The notes: a model not told the origin generated them from the sequence alone. Shown: positions 53,474-62,013, counted from the first letter of the stretch. The stretch: 64,000 nt of DNA from Clostridium swellfunianum (GCF_023656515.1 NZ_JAMOFV010000006.1:2271243-2335242), one strand, 5' to 3'. Numbers and translations: made by a program.

Positions 53474-53636
53474 CATCCTCGTCACATTATATCTAAATAT
53501 CTCTATATACTTTTTAAATTCGTCTATACTTAACCCTGTATTTTTTGAAATGAACTATAAAAGTCCATATCATTTAAATCTAAAAGAATATTTCGTATAG
53601 TTGTTTCCAGTTTGAGTTCAATTTTATATTTAAAAT
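53453..53636 (-). pseudogene. Frameshifted remnant upstream of the broken membrane protein
   Basis: YFKYKIELKLETTIRNILLD then LNDMDFYSSFQKI in one frame, then GLSIDEFKKYIEIFRYNVTR and MHERKNK in another, ending at 53453. One frameshift near 53547 separates them, and the N-terminus is missing. Together with the next fragment it looks like a decayed two-gene unit. Confidence 0.45.
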
Positions 53637-53655
53637 AGTTTTAACTCTAATTAAT

Positions 53656-54477
53656 CTAGGCCAGTAAACCAATTATAAACGTTACAATATTAGCAATTAT
53701 TGTATATGTTAAAAGCTTACTCTTACTATATTCTTTCGAAAAAAAGCTATATATAGAGAACTCTGCAATAACGACTAATAATTCAAGCAGTAAAAATACC
53801 ATATACCATGTTTTGTAGCTTATAATTTTAAACATGGATACTAATGTATAATGTAAAACAAGCTGAGTAAGTATATTAACTATAATAATTAATATATAAT
53901 CTTTAAATTTAAACAACTTCGCTATTAGTAATTCTATTATTACAGTTAGTGCTATTAAACATAGGAAATAAAAGAATCCATAGGAAACCTGGGGCACTTT
54001 AGTAACTTTTCCAGTCTCTAGATCTAATAATACCTTAGCATTGAATTGCCCTGGAGTAATTACATTACTAACAATTAAATCCCCATTTTCATATTGCACA
54101 ATGATTTTAAAGGTATTTGGAACAGCATGATAGGAAAATCTATGAACCATAAACTCTGTTTTCTCATCATAGTGTCCTTCGAGACCTCCAAATAGTAGGA
54201 AATTCCTAATATGAGTAGCCATCCAGCCATTTTCATTATACTTATAGAATGGCATTTCTTTTATTTCATCAGTATAGAAAAGGTGTGTATTAAAGTCTTC
54301 ATATTTAATACCGCTGTCTTTAGTTAATAAATCTAAATAATATGATTTACTTTTAAAATTTTTAACATAAATCGTGACAGAGGGTTTTGGACCCATATCA
54401 GCATGTACAACTTGTGGAATAAAAAAGCTTATTATAACTGATAAAATCAGCATTTTTATTATGTTTTTATTTTTCAT
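53656..54477 (-). CDS. Exported and membrane-embedded protein, unknown
   Basis: A 273-residue protein with a signal peptide (MLILSVIISFFIPQVVHA), an outside domain of about 145 residues opening DMGPKPSVTIYVKNF, and four C-terminal membrane helices. The ADMGPKPS.T start after the signal peptide is a recurring pattern in Firmicute membrane proteins of unknown role. Start at 54477 is preferred over TTG at 54483. Next upstream gene is 32 bp away on the same strand. Confidence 0.7.
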   Translation of the reverse strand: MKNKNIIKMLILSVIISFFIPQVVHADMGPKPSVTIYVKNFKSKSYYLDLLTKDSGIKYEDFNTHLFYTDEIKEMPFYKYNENGWMATHIRNFLLFGGLEGHYDEKTEFMVHRFSYHAVPNTFKIIVQYENGDLIVSNVITPGQFNAKVLLDLETGKVTKVPQVSYGFFYFLCLIALTVIIELLIAKLFKFKDYILIIIVNILTQLVLHYTLVSMFKIISYKTWYMVFLLLELLVVIAEFSIYSFFSKEYSKSKLLTYTIIANIVTFIIGLLA

Positions 54478-54509
54478 AATCAAACCTCTTATTCACTTTA
54501 AACATAGAT

Positions 54510-54809
54510 CTAAATAATACCAATGGTAAAATACAATACTATCATGGTAATCAATATAATTATCACCTCTAATGCATCACTATACTTGCCAAACGGCTTC
54601 CAAGTATTTTTCTTCCGATTAATGTCAAAAAACCATCCCAAAAGTAAAATCGGTACAAAATAGACTAGTAAACTCAAAAGTTGGCTTTTTAGTTTTAAAG
54701 CATTGTTTTGAACTTTAAATAAAAATGTGAAAGCTCCATGGTAAACTGCTCCAGCAACGATTTTATGCAGTACAAAGGTAATCTTTTCCTCAGTAATATT
54801 TTTATCCAT
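54510..54809 (-). CDS. Two-helix membrane protein, unknown
   Basis: A 99-residue protein: a polar N-terminal half (NITEEKITFVLHKIVAGAVY), helices LLSLLVYFVPILLLGWFF and ALEVIIILITMIVLYFTIG, and a charged loop between them. Driven by promoter cassette copy 4, and likely co-transcribed with the next gene. Confidence 0.65.
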   Translation of the reverse strand: MDKNITEEKITFVLHKIVAGAVYHGAFTFLFKVQNNALKLKSQLLSLLVYFVPILLLGWFFDINRKKNTWKPFGKYSDALEVIIILITMIVLYFTIGII

Positions 54810-54843
54810 AATCTTTCTCCCTATTTAGTTTGCTTTATCTTAC

Positions 54844-54898
54844 TAATTCTCACTAATTACATTATACATCAACAGTATATTCTTCCATATACTTACTT
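54844..54898 (-). promoter_or_regulatory. Promoter cassette, copy 4 of 4
   Basis: Minus strand TATGGA, 17-bp spacer, TATAAT (54866-54861); best match to copy 3, including the sequence down to the ribosome binding site (54822-54843). Confidence 0.65.
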
Positions 54899-55056
54899 TA
54901 GTTATATTAGTTAAATGCAATTTTATTTCATAAACAAAATAATTTCAAATGGTAAAAATCCAGAAAAAGTTAAACATTTATATTTTGCCTCGCATAAAAT
55001 TAGTTATTTAATAAACAATAATTAATGAATTATAAGATTGTATAGGAGTGATATAA

Positions 55057-55152
55057 ATGGGTGTTGCAACAATGGTAACAAACAAAATGCAGTCCTGCAT
55101 CGATGCATGCTGAATGTGCGCTGACGAGTGCAGAAAAATGGCTAATATGTAG
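55057..55152 (+). pseudogene. Cys-rich (four-helix copper-binding-like) gene stub with in-frame TGA and TAG
   Basis: A good AGGAG site precedes ATG at 55057. The frame reads MGVATMVTNKMQSCIDAC, TGA at 55111-55113, MCADECRKMANM, TAG. The CxxxC..CxxxC spacing resembles the first helix of DUF326 copper-storage proteins. The rest of the gene is missing. The TGA is not at a conserved Cys position, so nonsense (from TGG) is more likely than selenocysteine. Confidence 0.4.
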
Positions 55153-55296
55153 CAAATAAAACAGCAGATATTAATAACGCCAGTTACCTGGATTCATTTT
55201 ATTTACACTTCCTTAAATGAGCTTATACTGAATATTTTACTAAGTATATCTTTACACAAAAATATAAAACTAATAATGACATGGAGGTGTTAGATA

Positions 55297-55503
55297 ATGA
55301 GTCGAAGACCACTAGTTCCAGAGGCAAAGGAAGGACTTGATAAAATTAAGACTGAGTTTGCAAACGAAGTTGGTATGAAATTCAATGATGGCTACAAGGG
55401 GAATAGAAGCTCAAAATTAAATGGATATATTGGCGGACCAGTTGGTGGCAATATGACCAAAATGATGGTTGAGGCCTATGAGAGAAAATTGGTAGATAAA
55501 TAG
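55297..55503 (+). CDS. Alpha/beta-type small acid-soluble spore protein
   Basis: A 68-residue SASP: EAKEGLDKIKTEFANEVG with the GPR cleavage site (TEFA), and GYKGNRSSKLNGYIGGPVGG with the second conserved DNA-binding region. SASPs coat spore DNA and are digested by GPR, encoded at the left end of this window. ATG follows GGAGG. Expected to be a forespore gene. Confidence 0.95.
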   Translation: MSRRPLVPEAKEGLDKIKTEFANEVGMKFNDGYKGNRSSKLNGYIGGPVGGNMTKMMVEAYERKLVDK

Positions 55504-55542
55504 TTTTGATAAAATTTTAATGTAACATAATTTACTCCTTAT

Positions 55543-55761
55543 TTATTCTGACATGTATACTTTCTCTGATACAAACACATGCTTAATCAATATATTTTTA
55601 GATGCTGAATTATTAGAGCTTGTTACTGCTGTAACAAGCTTTATACTCTTTAGCTTATCAACCCTATGTAATAGTTCTCCTGCAATTTCACTTCCGTAAC
55701 CCTTTCCCCAATATTCAGGCAGCAGCAAATTCCCAATAAACTTATCTTTCAGAATCCTTCT
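55543..55761 (-). pseudogene. C-terminal remnant of a GNAT acetyltransferase gene
   Basis: Reads KDKFIGNLLLPEYWGKGYGS then EIAGELLHRVDKLKSIKLVT and ends VSEKVYMSE. PEYWGKGYGSE is the acetyl-CoA loop of RimJ-like GNATs. The N-terminal half is missing. A different frame over its 5' end encodes the tail NVEIIVREYLKKDSER of another lost gene. Between 55762 and 56081 I see nothing I can support. Confidence 0.6.
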
Positions 55762-56081
55762 TCAAATATTCACGGACTATTATCTCAACATTTCTATTTA
55801 AGTCCTCATCTCAAAAATACTAGTTAAAAATCTATTTTTTGCGTCACAATTGACTACTCTTGCATCGCAAGATAGGAAGAATTTTCATTAGTGAAGTATT
55901 GCCTTAAAAAGAACAAGCCTATGAGAGCAGAACTACCTAAGATTCTAGGATATGTATGCCTTCCTATTGAGAAAATGTTGTAGACAATTACAGATAACGT
56001 TTCGCACACAAGACGTTCCTTCAAATGCTTCACCTTAAACTGCCAAATCAAGCATGAGTGCATTGTTATATATAGATTTGC

Positions 56082-56564
56082 TTAGTTTTTATTTAGAGGC
56101 TCTTCAATAAATACTGGTGAAAATATATTTGTCTTAATATATTCCATAAGTTGCTCATGTATATGAGGTACATAGTTAATGTTTTCTAACTCTGAAATTG
56201 ATATCCACTTTGATTCACTTGTTATCGCTGAATTATCAGGATCTCTATCGGGGACAGAAGGAGGTTTAATATTATCATCTCCATTTAAGAAGCAACGAAA
56301 CACAAGACTAATTTGTGGCTTTTTTCCATAAACAAAATTGCTATTATTTGGCTCGTATTCAAGTGCATATATTAAATCTCCAACTGTAACATTTAAACCA
56401 GATTCTTCAAGTATTTCTCTAACTACAGCTTGTTTAACAGTTTCTCCAGGTTCAACACCTCCACCTGGTATATTATAATATTCGCCACCGCCAAATTCAT
56501 TTAATAAAATCCTATCATTATTAATAACGATGCCGCGGGCACTTACTCTAATATGATAACTCAT
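56082..56564 (-). CDS. Nudix hydrolase
   Basis: A 160-residue protein with the Nudix box GGGVEPGETVKQAVVREILEESG. RVSARGIVINNDRILLNEFG at the start and SKWISISELENINYVPHIHE later are typical MutT-like features. Substrate unknown. Start follows AGGAGG. Confidence 0.9.
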   Translation of the reverse strand: MSYHIRVSARGIVINNDRILLNEFGGGEYYNIPGGGVEPGETVKQAVVREILEESGLNVTVGDLIYALEYEPNNSNFVYGKKPQISLVFRCFLNGDDNIKPPSVPDRDPDNSAITSESKWISISELENINYVPHIHEQLMEYIKTNIFSPVFIEEPLNKN

Positions 56565-56596
56565 TTTAATTCCTCCTATTTAAAAGCGTCTTATGC

Positions 56597-56725
56597 TTAT
56601 ATTACACAGGTGTCTCGATAAAACCAAATTAAAATTTTTAAGCTGTTACTCTGTTCCTCTAAAATTACATATAACATTTTTAACTCCCGACGTTCTTGAG
56701 AATTAGCACCATCGCGCTTGGCGAA
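56597..56725 (-). pseudogene. Coding-like fragment, unrecognised
   Basis: Frame FAKRDGANSQERRELKMLYV then ILEEQSNSLKILIWFYRDT to a stop. It has coding composition but no start or family I can name; a decayed transposase is one guess. Confidence 0.25.
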
Positions 56726-56834
56726 AGAATGTGTTTGGGAAGTCTTTTCATGCCAAAATGAACGGAATTTTTTTATCTGTAGTTTTTGCAGCTACACTTT
56801 ACCGAACTACATAAATTGAAATTTGTCTTTAAAT

Positions 56835-56963
56835 TTATGTAAAAATTTCAAAATTTCTTTTTATTATTGCATCAATATTATTATTTCTATACGTATCTCT
56901 AGGTCTTCTATCTGGAAATAAGTTTCCTTTAAGTGTAATACCACCATAGTTATTATCACCAAA
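56835..56963 (-). pseudogene. C-terminal fragment of an unrecognised gene
   Basis: FGDNNYGGITLKGNLFPDRR then PRDTYRNNNIDAIIKRNFEI to a stop at 56835, preceded in frame by TAG. Coding-like but not recognised. With the fragment at 56.6 kb it is all that I can make out between 56565 and 57049. Confidence 0.3.
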
Positions 56964-57049
56964 CTATTTCTTAATTCAAAAAAATCACAAAAATTCTTAA
57001 AATACAATTTTATTTTCCCAGTAACATACTTAATGCCCAATATCGCTAT

Positions 57050-57310
57050 CTATTCAGCATCAAAATCAATAAAGTATTTTCTCTCTTGTGTATGTATCGT
57101 GAGGGTTGATAAATTAATATTGTCCTCTAAAATATCCACTCTGTATTCAAACATGATATCATCATTTTGCTTCTTCATGAATAAGTAACTTCCTTCTTCT
57201 TGATCCTCGGCCTCATCACTTATTTCAGCGTAGATTTCTTCGCCGCTGACTTCTCCAGGATATCCTGACTTTCTTATCTTCTCCTCTATTGCTTTAAAAA
57301 ACTGTTTCAT
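57050..57310 (-). CDS. Small acidic protein, unknown
   Basis: An 86-residue acidic protein (FFKAIEEKIRKSGYPGEVSG, ISDEAEDQEEGSYLFMKK). Start chosen at 57310 rather than TTG at 57352 because the extra residues are low-complexity Lys. Both ribosome binding sites are weak. It ends close to the deformylase-like gene upstream, probably one unit. Confidence 0.55.
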   Translation of the reverse strand: MKQFFKAIEEKIRKSGYPGEVSGEEIYAEISDEAEDQEEGSYLFMKKQNDDIMFEYRVDILEDNINLSTLTIHTQERKYFIDFDAE

Positions 57311-57353
57311 TTTTTCGCTCTCTTTCTTTTTTAAATACTTATTTTTCTTCAAA

Positions 57354-57764
57354 TTAGATTATTATACCTTCAAAGTGATCCATTTCATGTTGAATTATTT
57401 GTGCTATAAATCCAGTAAACACTTGCTTTTGCTTCTTAAAATTTCTATCAAGATACTCCACTTCTATCTTTTCATATCGCTTTGTTTTTCTAAAGCCATG
57501 TAAAGATAAACAACTCTCTTCAGTTTCATAAATCTTTTCTTTATTTAATACAACTGGATTTATCATAGGCACAATAAGGTTGCCTACAGCAAATACTAAT
57601 ATACGTTTTTTCACTCCAATCATATTACCAGCCAATCCAACACAATTCTCAAGGTTTGCTCTTAATGTATCTATTAAATCATCAATTACTACTATATCAT
57701 TTTTAGTTGCATTTTCTGATTTTTGTCCTAAAAACAGTATATCTTTTACAATTGGTTTTATCAT
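57354..57764 (-). CDS. Peptide deformylase-like protein with altered motifs
   Basis: A 136-residue protein. Motif 3 QHEMDHFEG is intact and gives the metal His pair and catalytic Glu. Motif 2 reads EESCLSL instead of EGCLS and keeps the metal-binding Cys. Motif 1 is CVGLAGNMIG instead of GxGLAAPQVG, so the conserved Gln is lost. It may still deformylate formyl-Met peptides or have another role. Several clostridia carry a second, divergent deformylase. Confidence 0.8.
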   Translation of the reverse strand: MIKPIVKDILFLGQKSENATKNDIVVIDDLIDTLRANLENCVGLAGNMIGVKKRILVFAVGNLIVPMINPVVLNKEKIYETEESCLSLHGFRKTKRYEKIEVEYLDRNFKKQKQVFTGFIAQIIQHEMDHFEGIII

Positions 57765-57810
57765 TATATATCACTCCAATCTATACCGAATTGCTAGGTG
57801 CAGTGAACTG

Positions 57811-58638
57811 CTACACTTCAATAACTGTTCCTGTTTTTATCTCCTTTAGCTTACTCATCTTTTGGCTTAGATAACTATACGCTTTTTCACCGGTACAATG
57901 GCATGTGTAATACTTTTCTACATTATTATTATCTAAAAGCATTGAAAGCTCGTTTAAGAACTCTTTTGTGTTTAAATTATTAACATTCATTCCTAATAAA
58001 TGAAATCCTCCGATTACTGTAGTAACATTGCTATCTATAATGGATTTTGCTCTCTCAATTATGTTAATTATACCTTTATGTGCACACCCGCAAAATAAAG
58101 TATACTTGTCCTTTTCATTAATCAGAAGATTTATTTCATGTTCAAAATCATCTTTTTTCGCCAATCCATCACTATACTCTTTTAATAGCTTATCATTTCC
58201 CTTAGGTATCAATTTATCACCTTTAACATTTCCAAATAAAATCAGTTCATCATCTATTTTCATCATTTCATCTACAAGCACAAATCTATTGTTATTGTTT
58301 AAATCCTTCTTCAAACCTATGCTATACTTAATAATCCCAAATAGTTTTATAAGATGCTTATCAAATGCACCTTTTCCAATATAAATCTTTGCTTTATTAT
58401 TTAGTTTTAAAAATGTTTCTAGTCCACCACCATGATCATAGTGGCCATGGGATATTACTGCTATGTCTATATCCTCTAGTTTTACACCTAACTTACAGGC
58501 ATTAAGTGCAAATGTATCATCAGTTCCCGTGTCGAATAATATTTTATGCTTAGATGTTTCAATATAGAGCGATAAACCATGCTTGTTCTTATATTCTTTT
58601 GAAATAGTCCTATTTTCAAATAGTGTTATAACCTTCAT
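57811..58638 (-). CDS. MBL-fold metallohydrolase
   Basis: A 275-residue metallo-beta-lactamase-fold protein with HGHYDHGG (HxHxDH), a CGCAHKGIINI segment, and IGGFHLLG late. This layout resembles enzymes annotated as ribofuranosyl aminobenzene 5'-phosphate synthase-like and Fe/Zn hydrolases that sense small molecules. Substrate unknown. Confidence 0.85.
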   Translation of the reverse strand: MKVITLFENRTISKEYKNKHGLSLYIETSKHKILFDTGTDDTFALNACKLGVKLEDIDIAVISHGHYDHGGGLETFLKLNNKAKIYIGKGAFDKHLIKLFGIIKYSIGLKKDLNNNNRFVLVDEMMKIDDELILFGNVKGDKLIPKGNDKLLKEYSDGLAKKDDFEHEINLLINEKDKYTLFCGCAHKGIINIIERAKSIIDSNVTTVIGGFHLLGMNVNNLNTKEFLNELSMLLDNNNVEKYYTCHCTGEKAYSYLSQKMSKLKEIKTGTVIEV

Positions 58639-58818
58639 AAATATCCCCCTCTAAATTAATTACCAACTTACCGTCTCTGAATGCCCACTTTCCTGAACCT
58701 TAGCTCCATGTGTTTTGGCTGCATTTAATCAACAACCTATATATAGATTATAGACCAATATTTTACACAGCTCTATATAAAAAGATTATTAATCTGTTAT
58801 TTTATTTTCACACACTAC

Positions 58819-58879
58819 TTGACAATGCAAAGTAGCATTGGTATTATTTTCATATAAGCTATTTGGTAATGCAAAGTAG
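58819..58879 (+). promoter_or_regulatory. padR promoter and operator
   Basis: TTGACA (58819-58824), 17 bp, TATTAT (58842-58847). CAATGC-AAAGTA-GCATTG at 58823-58840 fills the spacer, and a half copy AATGCAAAGTAG recurs at 58868-58879. This is the expected arrangement for PadR autorepression. Confidence 0.75.
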
Positions 58880-58888
58880 GTGATAAAA

Positions 58889-59215
58889 GTGGCAAATAGT
58901 ACACAGATTTTGAAAGGACTCTTAGAAGGGTGCATATTAAGAATTATTGATAAGAATGAAACTTACGGATACCAGGTTTGTGAAAAGCTCATTCAGTATG
59001 GTTTTAGAGAAATTACAGAAGGGAGTGTGTATCCTATTCTCATAAGGCTTGAGAAAAAACATCTTATATATTCCGTTATGAAACCTTCACCTTTAGGACC
59101 TATGAGAAAGTATTATTACTTAGAGAATGCTGGACGGACTGAGTTAAATGAATTTATCAGCGTATGGGGAGAAATCAAGGAAAATATAGAAAATGTACTA
59201 AAGGATGAATCCTGA
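58889..59215 (+). CDS. PadR-family regulator
   Basis: A 108-residue winged-helix protein: STQILKGLLEGCILRIIDKN, TYGYQVCEKLIQYGFREITE, GSVYPILIRLEKKHLI and PMRKYYYLENAGRTEL are the PadR signatures. GTG at 58889 is chosen because AGGTGA lies five bases upstream. It probably represses its own promoter and the following membrane protein gene, 39 bp downstream. A 3' fragment of a second padR survives at 24.5 kb. Confidence 0.92.
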   Translation: MANSTQILKGLLEGCILRIIDKNETYGYQVCEKLIQYGFREITEGSVYPILIRLEKKHLIYSVMKPSPLGPMRKYYYLENAGRTELNEFISVWGEIKENIENVLKDES

Positions 59216-59254
59216 TTGAAGTATTAATTTTTATTTATTGGGGAGGCATAAAAT

Positions 59255-59926
59255 ATGCTATTAGAATTAAGATTATTGAGAATAAGGATAAGACAGCAAA
59301 CTAAACTAAATGAAGCGAACCGGGAAGCATATGATGCTATAAAAGATTACCTATCTAACAGTTCCTTAGTGTTTTTTGAAAGAGAAGAAGTATTGCAGCA
59401 AGTACTGGATATGATGCTTCAAGCACAAATTGAAGATAAAGATATAAATTTATTTCTTGGAAATGACCATAAGAACTTTTGCGATTCAATAATAAGTGAA
59501 TACAGTACCACAAAAAGTTTTATGCTGAGAATCATAAGTTTTATTGAGGTGCTTATCTTTTATATGCTGCTAGGAATAGTACTTGATATGATATTTTTAA
59601 ATGCACCAAGCTTCACGATAAGTACTATAATTTATTTTGGATTTTTCTTTTTTATCTTCAATCCAATATTTCGAAAGTCCAAAAAGGAGATTGTTTATCC
59701 GAGAAATAATAAAATGCTTTCTCCCGGTGCAGTTTCTATGTTTCTATTTGTTTTGTATATTGTTGCAAGCAGGATATTATATAATATAGGAAAAAAGCAT
59801 GGATTAGATCTTCTCCATGCTCAAATAAATATATATGCACTAAGATATCTGCTAATTTTCAGTATTTTATTTGTATTAACCTCAGAAACCTATAAACTAA
59901 TATGTAATAAACAGAGAGTGTTTTAG
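59255..59926 (+). CDS. PadR-associated (DUF1048/DUF1129-like) membrane protein, intact module
   Basis: A 223-residue protein: about 90 cytoplasmic residues, including VFFEREEVLQQVLDMMLQAQ and DINLFLGNDHKNF, then four membrane helices. Paralogue of the protein at 23757-24446. Follows padR in one unit; ribosome binding site GGGGAGG. Function unknown; such genes are often regulated by the adjacent PadR. Confidence 0.8.
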   Translation: MLLELRLLRIRIRQQTKLNEANREAYDAIKDYLSNSSLVFFEREEVLQQVLDMMLQAQIEDKDINLFLGNDHKNFCDSIISEYSTTKSFMLRIISFIEVLIFYMLLGIVLDMIFLNAPSFTISTIIYFGFFFFIFNPIFRKSKKEIVYPRNNKMLSPGAVSMFLFVLYIVASRILYNIGKKHGLDLLHAQINIYALRYLLIFSILFVLTSETYKLICNKQRVF

Positions 59927-59979
59927 CTTCTGTTATTTAAGCAAGGCATTAACATATGGTATTTCTAAGTGAATTTACG

Positions 59980-60028
59980 ACACCTTGGGCACTTAGCTAG
60001 ACTTGGCTTAGTGCCCAAGGTGACACTT
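59980..60028 (+). terminator. Terminator of the padR module
   Basis: CACCTTGGGCACT and AGTGCCCAAGGTG form a 13-bp perfect stem, followed shortly by TTTT. Confidence 0.85.
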
Positions 60029-60078
60029 TTCAAAGGGATTTACATTTGAGTAGCTTTAAGAGAACAACCTACATAGAA

Positions 60079-60312
60079 TTAAGCTTTATTTTTAGAATTT
60101 GAACGCAACAGTAGGGATATTATAAAGCATAGAATACTTGGAACTAAAAATATTACTGCATGAATTATAATATATACAGATAACCCCGCAGAAGAGTACG
60201 AAAAAATAGTTTTAGCATAATAATCATAGTATATATACACTAAACCTACTAAAAAAATTATCAACAATAGAGTACCAATACCAAATAAAACTTTTGATAA
60301 ATTAAATTTCAT
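60079..60312 (-). CDS. Two-helix membrane protein, unknown
   Basis: A 77-residue protein with helices VLFGIGTLLLIIFLVGLVYI and AVIFLVPSILCFIISLLL and a basic end. ATG follows AAGGAG. No family recognised. Confidence 0.6.
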   Translation of the reverse strand: MKFNLSKVLFGIGTLLLIIFLVGLVYIYYDYYAKTIFSYSSAGLSVYIIIHAVIFLVPSILCFIISLLLRSNSKNKA

Positions 60313-60378
60313 AACCTTATACTCCTTTATAATTATTTACCGTTGCATAGAGCGTAAGCTGCAAATTGCCAACAAAGT

Positions 60379-60440
60379 TCTCGCAGCAGAAAAAGTTAAA
60401 TTGTTAAAAAGTTAAATTGTTAACTTTTTCTGCTGCGAGA
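60379..60440. repeat. Palindromic dispersed repeat, copy C
   Basis: Perfect 21-bp arms opening TCTCGCAGCAGAAAAAGTTA and closing with its complement, with a 20-base loop that carries a second AAAAAGTTAAATTG. The best-preserved of three copies; in an intergenic gap between same-strand genes. Confidence 0.85.
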
Positions 60441-60502
60441 GAATAAGCCCTCTAGCTCTAACAATTATAAATTGAGATTACACTTTGACCTTTTGCTTTC
60501 CC

Positions 60503-61384
60503 TTACTGTTTTCTGTAATCCTTTCTGATGAATGGCTCTTCAATATTTTCAGACACCAGTAGTTTGTATTTCTGTGGATGGCGATAGGCGTTGCCATGTA
60601 CTTCACAGCTTCTATACTCTCTGATTTCATCAATAGGAAAATCAGCTATATAAATGCCCTCTCGTTCACCAGCTTCAAGAATAAGCGTATCTCTAGAACC
60701 AAAGTCAGAAGGCCTGTATGCAATACCATCAAATGCGGTAGAATGCCCATTGCAGTCAGGCTTGCCTTTTGGATAATTTACAGTGGCAATGCCAACCATA
60801 TTTTCATAGGCTCTTGCCCTAAGCTGTGAAATGCGGTTTATCTCCATAGGGCAAGCGTTTGGTACTAAAATAATCTCAGCCCCTTTTATCATAAGAATCC
60901 TAGCACTTTCAGGAAACTCTCTGTCGTAGCAAATCATTACACCTATTTTTACATTGCCCTGCTCAGTATCTAAATTGGCAACATGAAAATCTTCGCCTGA
61001 GGTTAATCGGCACTCATCACCAAAATCACAAGTATGTACCTTTGCATAGGTAAGTCTCCTGTTGCCAAAACGATCAAACAGACAGAGCGTGTTCCTTGGC
61101 AGCGGCTCATACTTTTCAAGAAAGGTTATTCCGATGGCCATATTAAGTTCTTTTGCAAGTTTACCAAATGAATTAACAAACTCACTATCAGCAGCTACAG
61201 CCCTTGCTTTCAATTCAGCAATATCTTCAGGAATGTTATAGCCAACACTCCACATTTCAGGAAACAATGCTAGTTCTGCACCCATTTCCTTGGATTTTCT
61301 GCAATAATCCAACCCCTTTTGTAGGTTCTCCTCTAAGGTATCTCCAGGCATATGCTGCAATAAAGCTACTTTCAGATTTTTCAC
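60503..61384 (-). CDS. Carbon-nitrogen hydrolase (nitrilase superfamily)
   Basis: A 293-residue hydrolase with the Glu-Lys-Cys triad: FPEMWSVGY, YAKVHTCDF and MICYDREFPESAR. NYPKGKPDCNGHSTAF and the surrounding pattern fit the N-carbamoylputrescine/omega-amidase-like branch, which cleaves amide or carbamoyl groups. Start follows AAAGGGG. Single gene. Confidence 0.88.
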   Translation of the reverse strand: MKNLKVALLQHMPGDTLEENLQKGLDYCRKSKEMGAELALFPEMWSVGYNIPEDIAELKARAVAADSEFVNSFGKLAKELNMAIGITFLEKYEPLPRNTLCLFDRFGNRRLTYAKVHTCDFGDECRLTSGEDFHVANLDTEQGNVKIGVMICYDREFPESARILMIKGAEIILVPNACPMEINRISQLRARAYENMVGIATVNYPKGKPDCNGHSTAFDGIAYRPSDFGSRDTLILEAGEREGIYIADFPIDEIREYRSCEVHGNAYRHPQKYKLLVSENIEEPFIRKDYRKQ

Positions 61385-61482
61385 TGTAAACTTCCCCTTT
61401 CAAATTGTTATTTATATTGACGGACTTCTTTAGTCTTTTGTAGTATAAATATTAAAAGTATTGTTTGAAGAAGTACTTCCCA

Positions 61483-62013
61483 CTACTTTTCTTTCTTCAT
61501 TCTCTCAGCGTAGGAACCATCATCATACTCTAATGAATATTTCTTATAAGAAGAAGCAGCCATGAAAAACATAAAACTACTTAAATAAAATAATGGCGAA
61601 GCTAAATTGAAGAAACTATTCACTGCAGATGCTAAGGCAACCTGTGAAGAACCTAGACACATATAGCAGGCACCTAAAGCCATGGCTGACTTGTATTTTT
61701 TCATTAGTATCTTATATTTCAGGTAGTTATCAGCATAAACATGAATTTGCCCTTTTGCTGCATCTTTTCTGAAAAGAGCCCAAGATGATGAATTGCATAC
61801 AAATTCTATGTCATCATCTACAATTTGTTTTCTTATATCGTCCAATTCCTTCTTGCTTTTATCAAAATATATATACTCGTAATTATATATGCAACAGCTC
61901 TCCTCAAATGTATAGCGAATACCATTGGTATAAACAAGCTTCCATCCCTTCTGCTGAGCAAGCCAGGTCTCCTCGGCTTTTATATTGGTAAACAATTTTG
62001 TTATCTTTTTCAT
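61483..62013 (-). CDS. DUF2812-family protein
   Basis: A 176-residue protein. Residues 10-75 (NIKAEETWLAQQKGWKLVYT... EYIYFDKSKKELDDI) match the DUF2812 domain, commonly found beside PadR regulators. Two membrane helices follow (MALGACYMCLGSSQVALA and LFYLSSFMFFMAASS). Here there is no PadR gene next to it. Function unknown. Confidence 0.8.
   Translation of the reverse strand: MKKITKLFTNIKAEETWLAQQKGWKLVYTNGIRYTFEESCCIYNYEYIYFDKSKKELDDIRKQIVDDDIEFVCNSSSWALFRKDAAKGQIHVYADNYLKYKILMKKYKSAMALGACYMCLGSSQVALASAVNSFFNLASPLFYLSSFMFFMAASSYKKYSLEYDDGSYAERMKKEK

Noticed and set aside
53333-53533. Plus-strand 66-residue frame
   Set aside because: It is the shadow of the decayed minus-strand membrane protein gene.
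55854-56063. Minus-strand 69-residue frame
   Set aside because: No ribosome binding site, no recognisable family, composition unlike its neighbours; judged a chance frame among remnants.
31304-60440. Palindromic repeats as integron attC sites
   Set aside because: GTTAAAT/GTTAAC motifs and single small genes recall cassettes, but the repeats do not flank each gene, no integrase gene is present, and arm layout does not follow attC.
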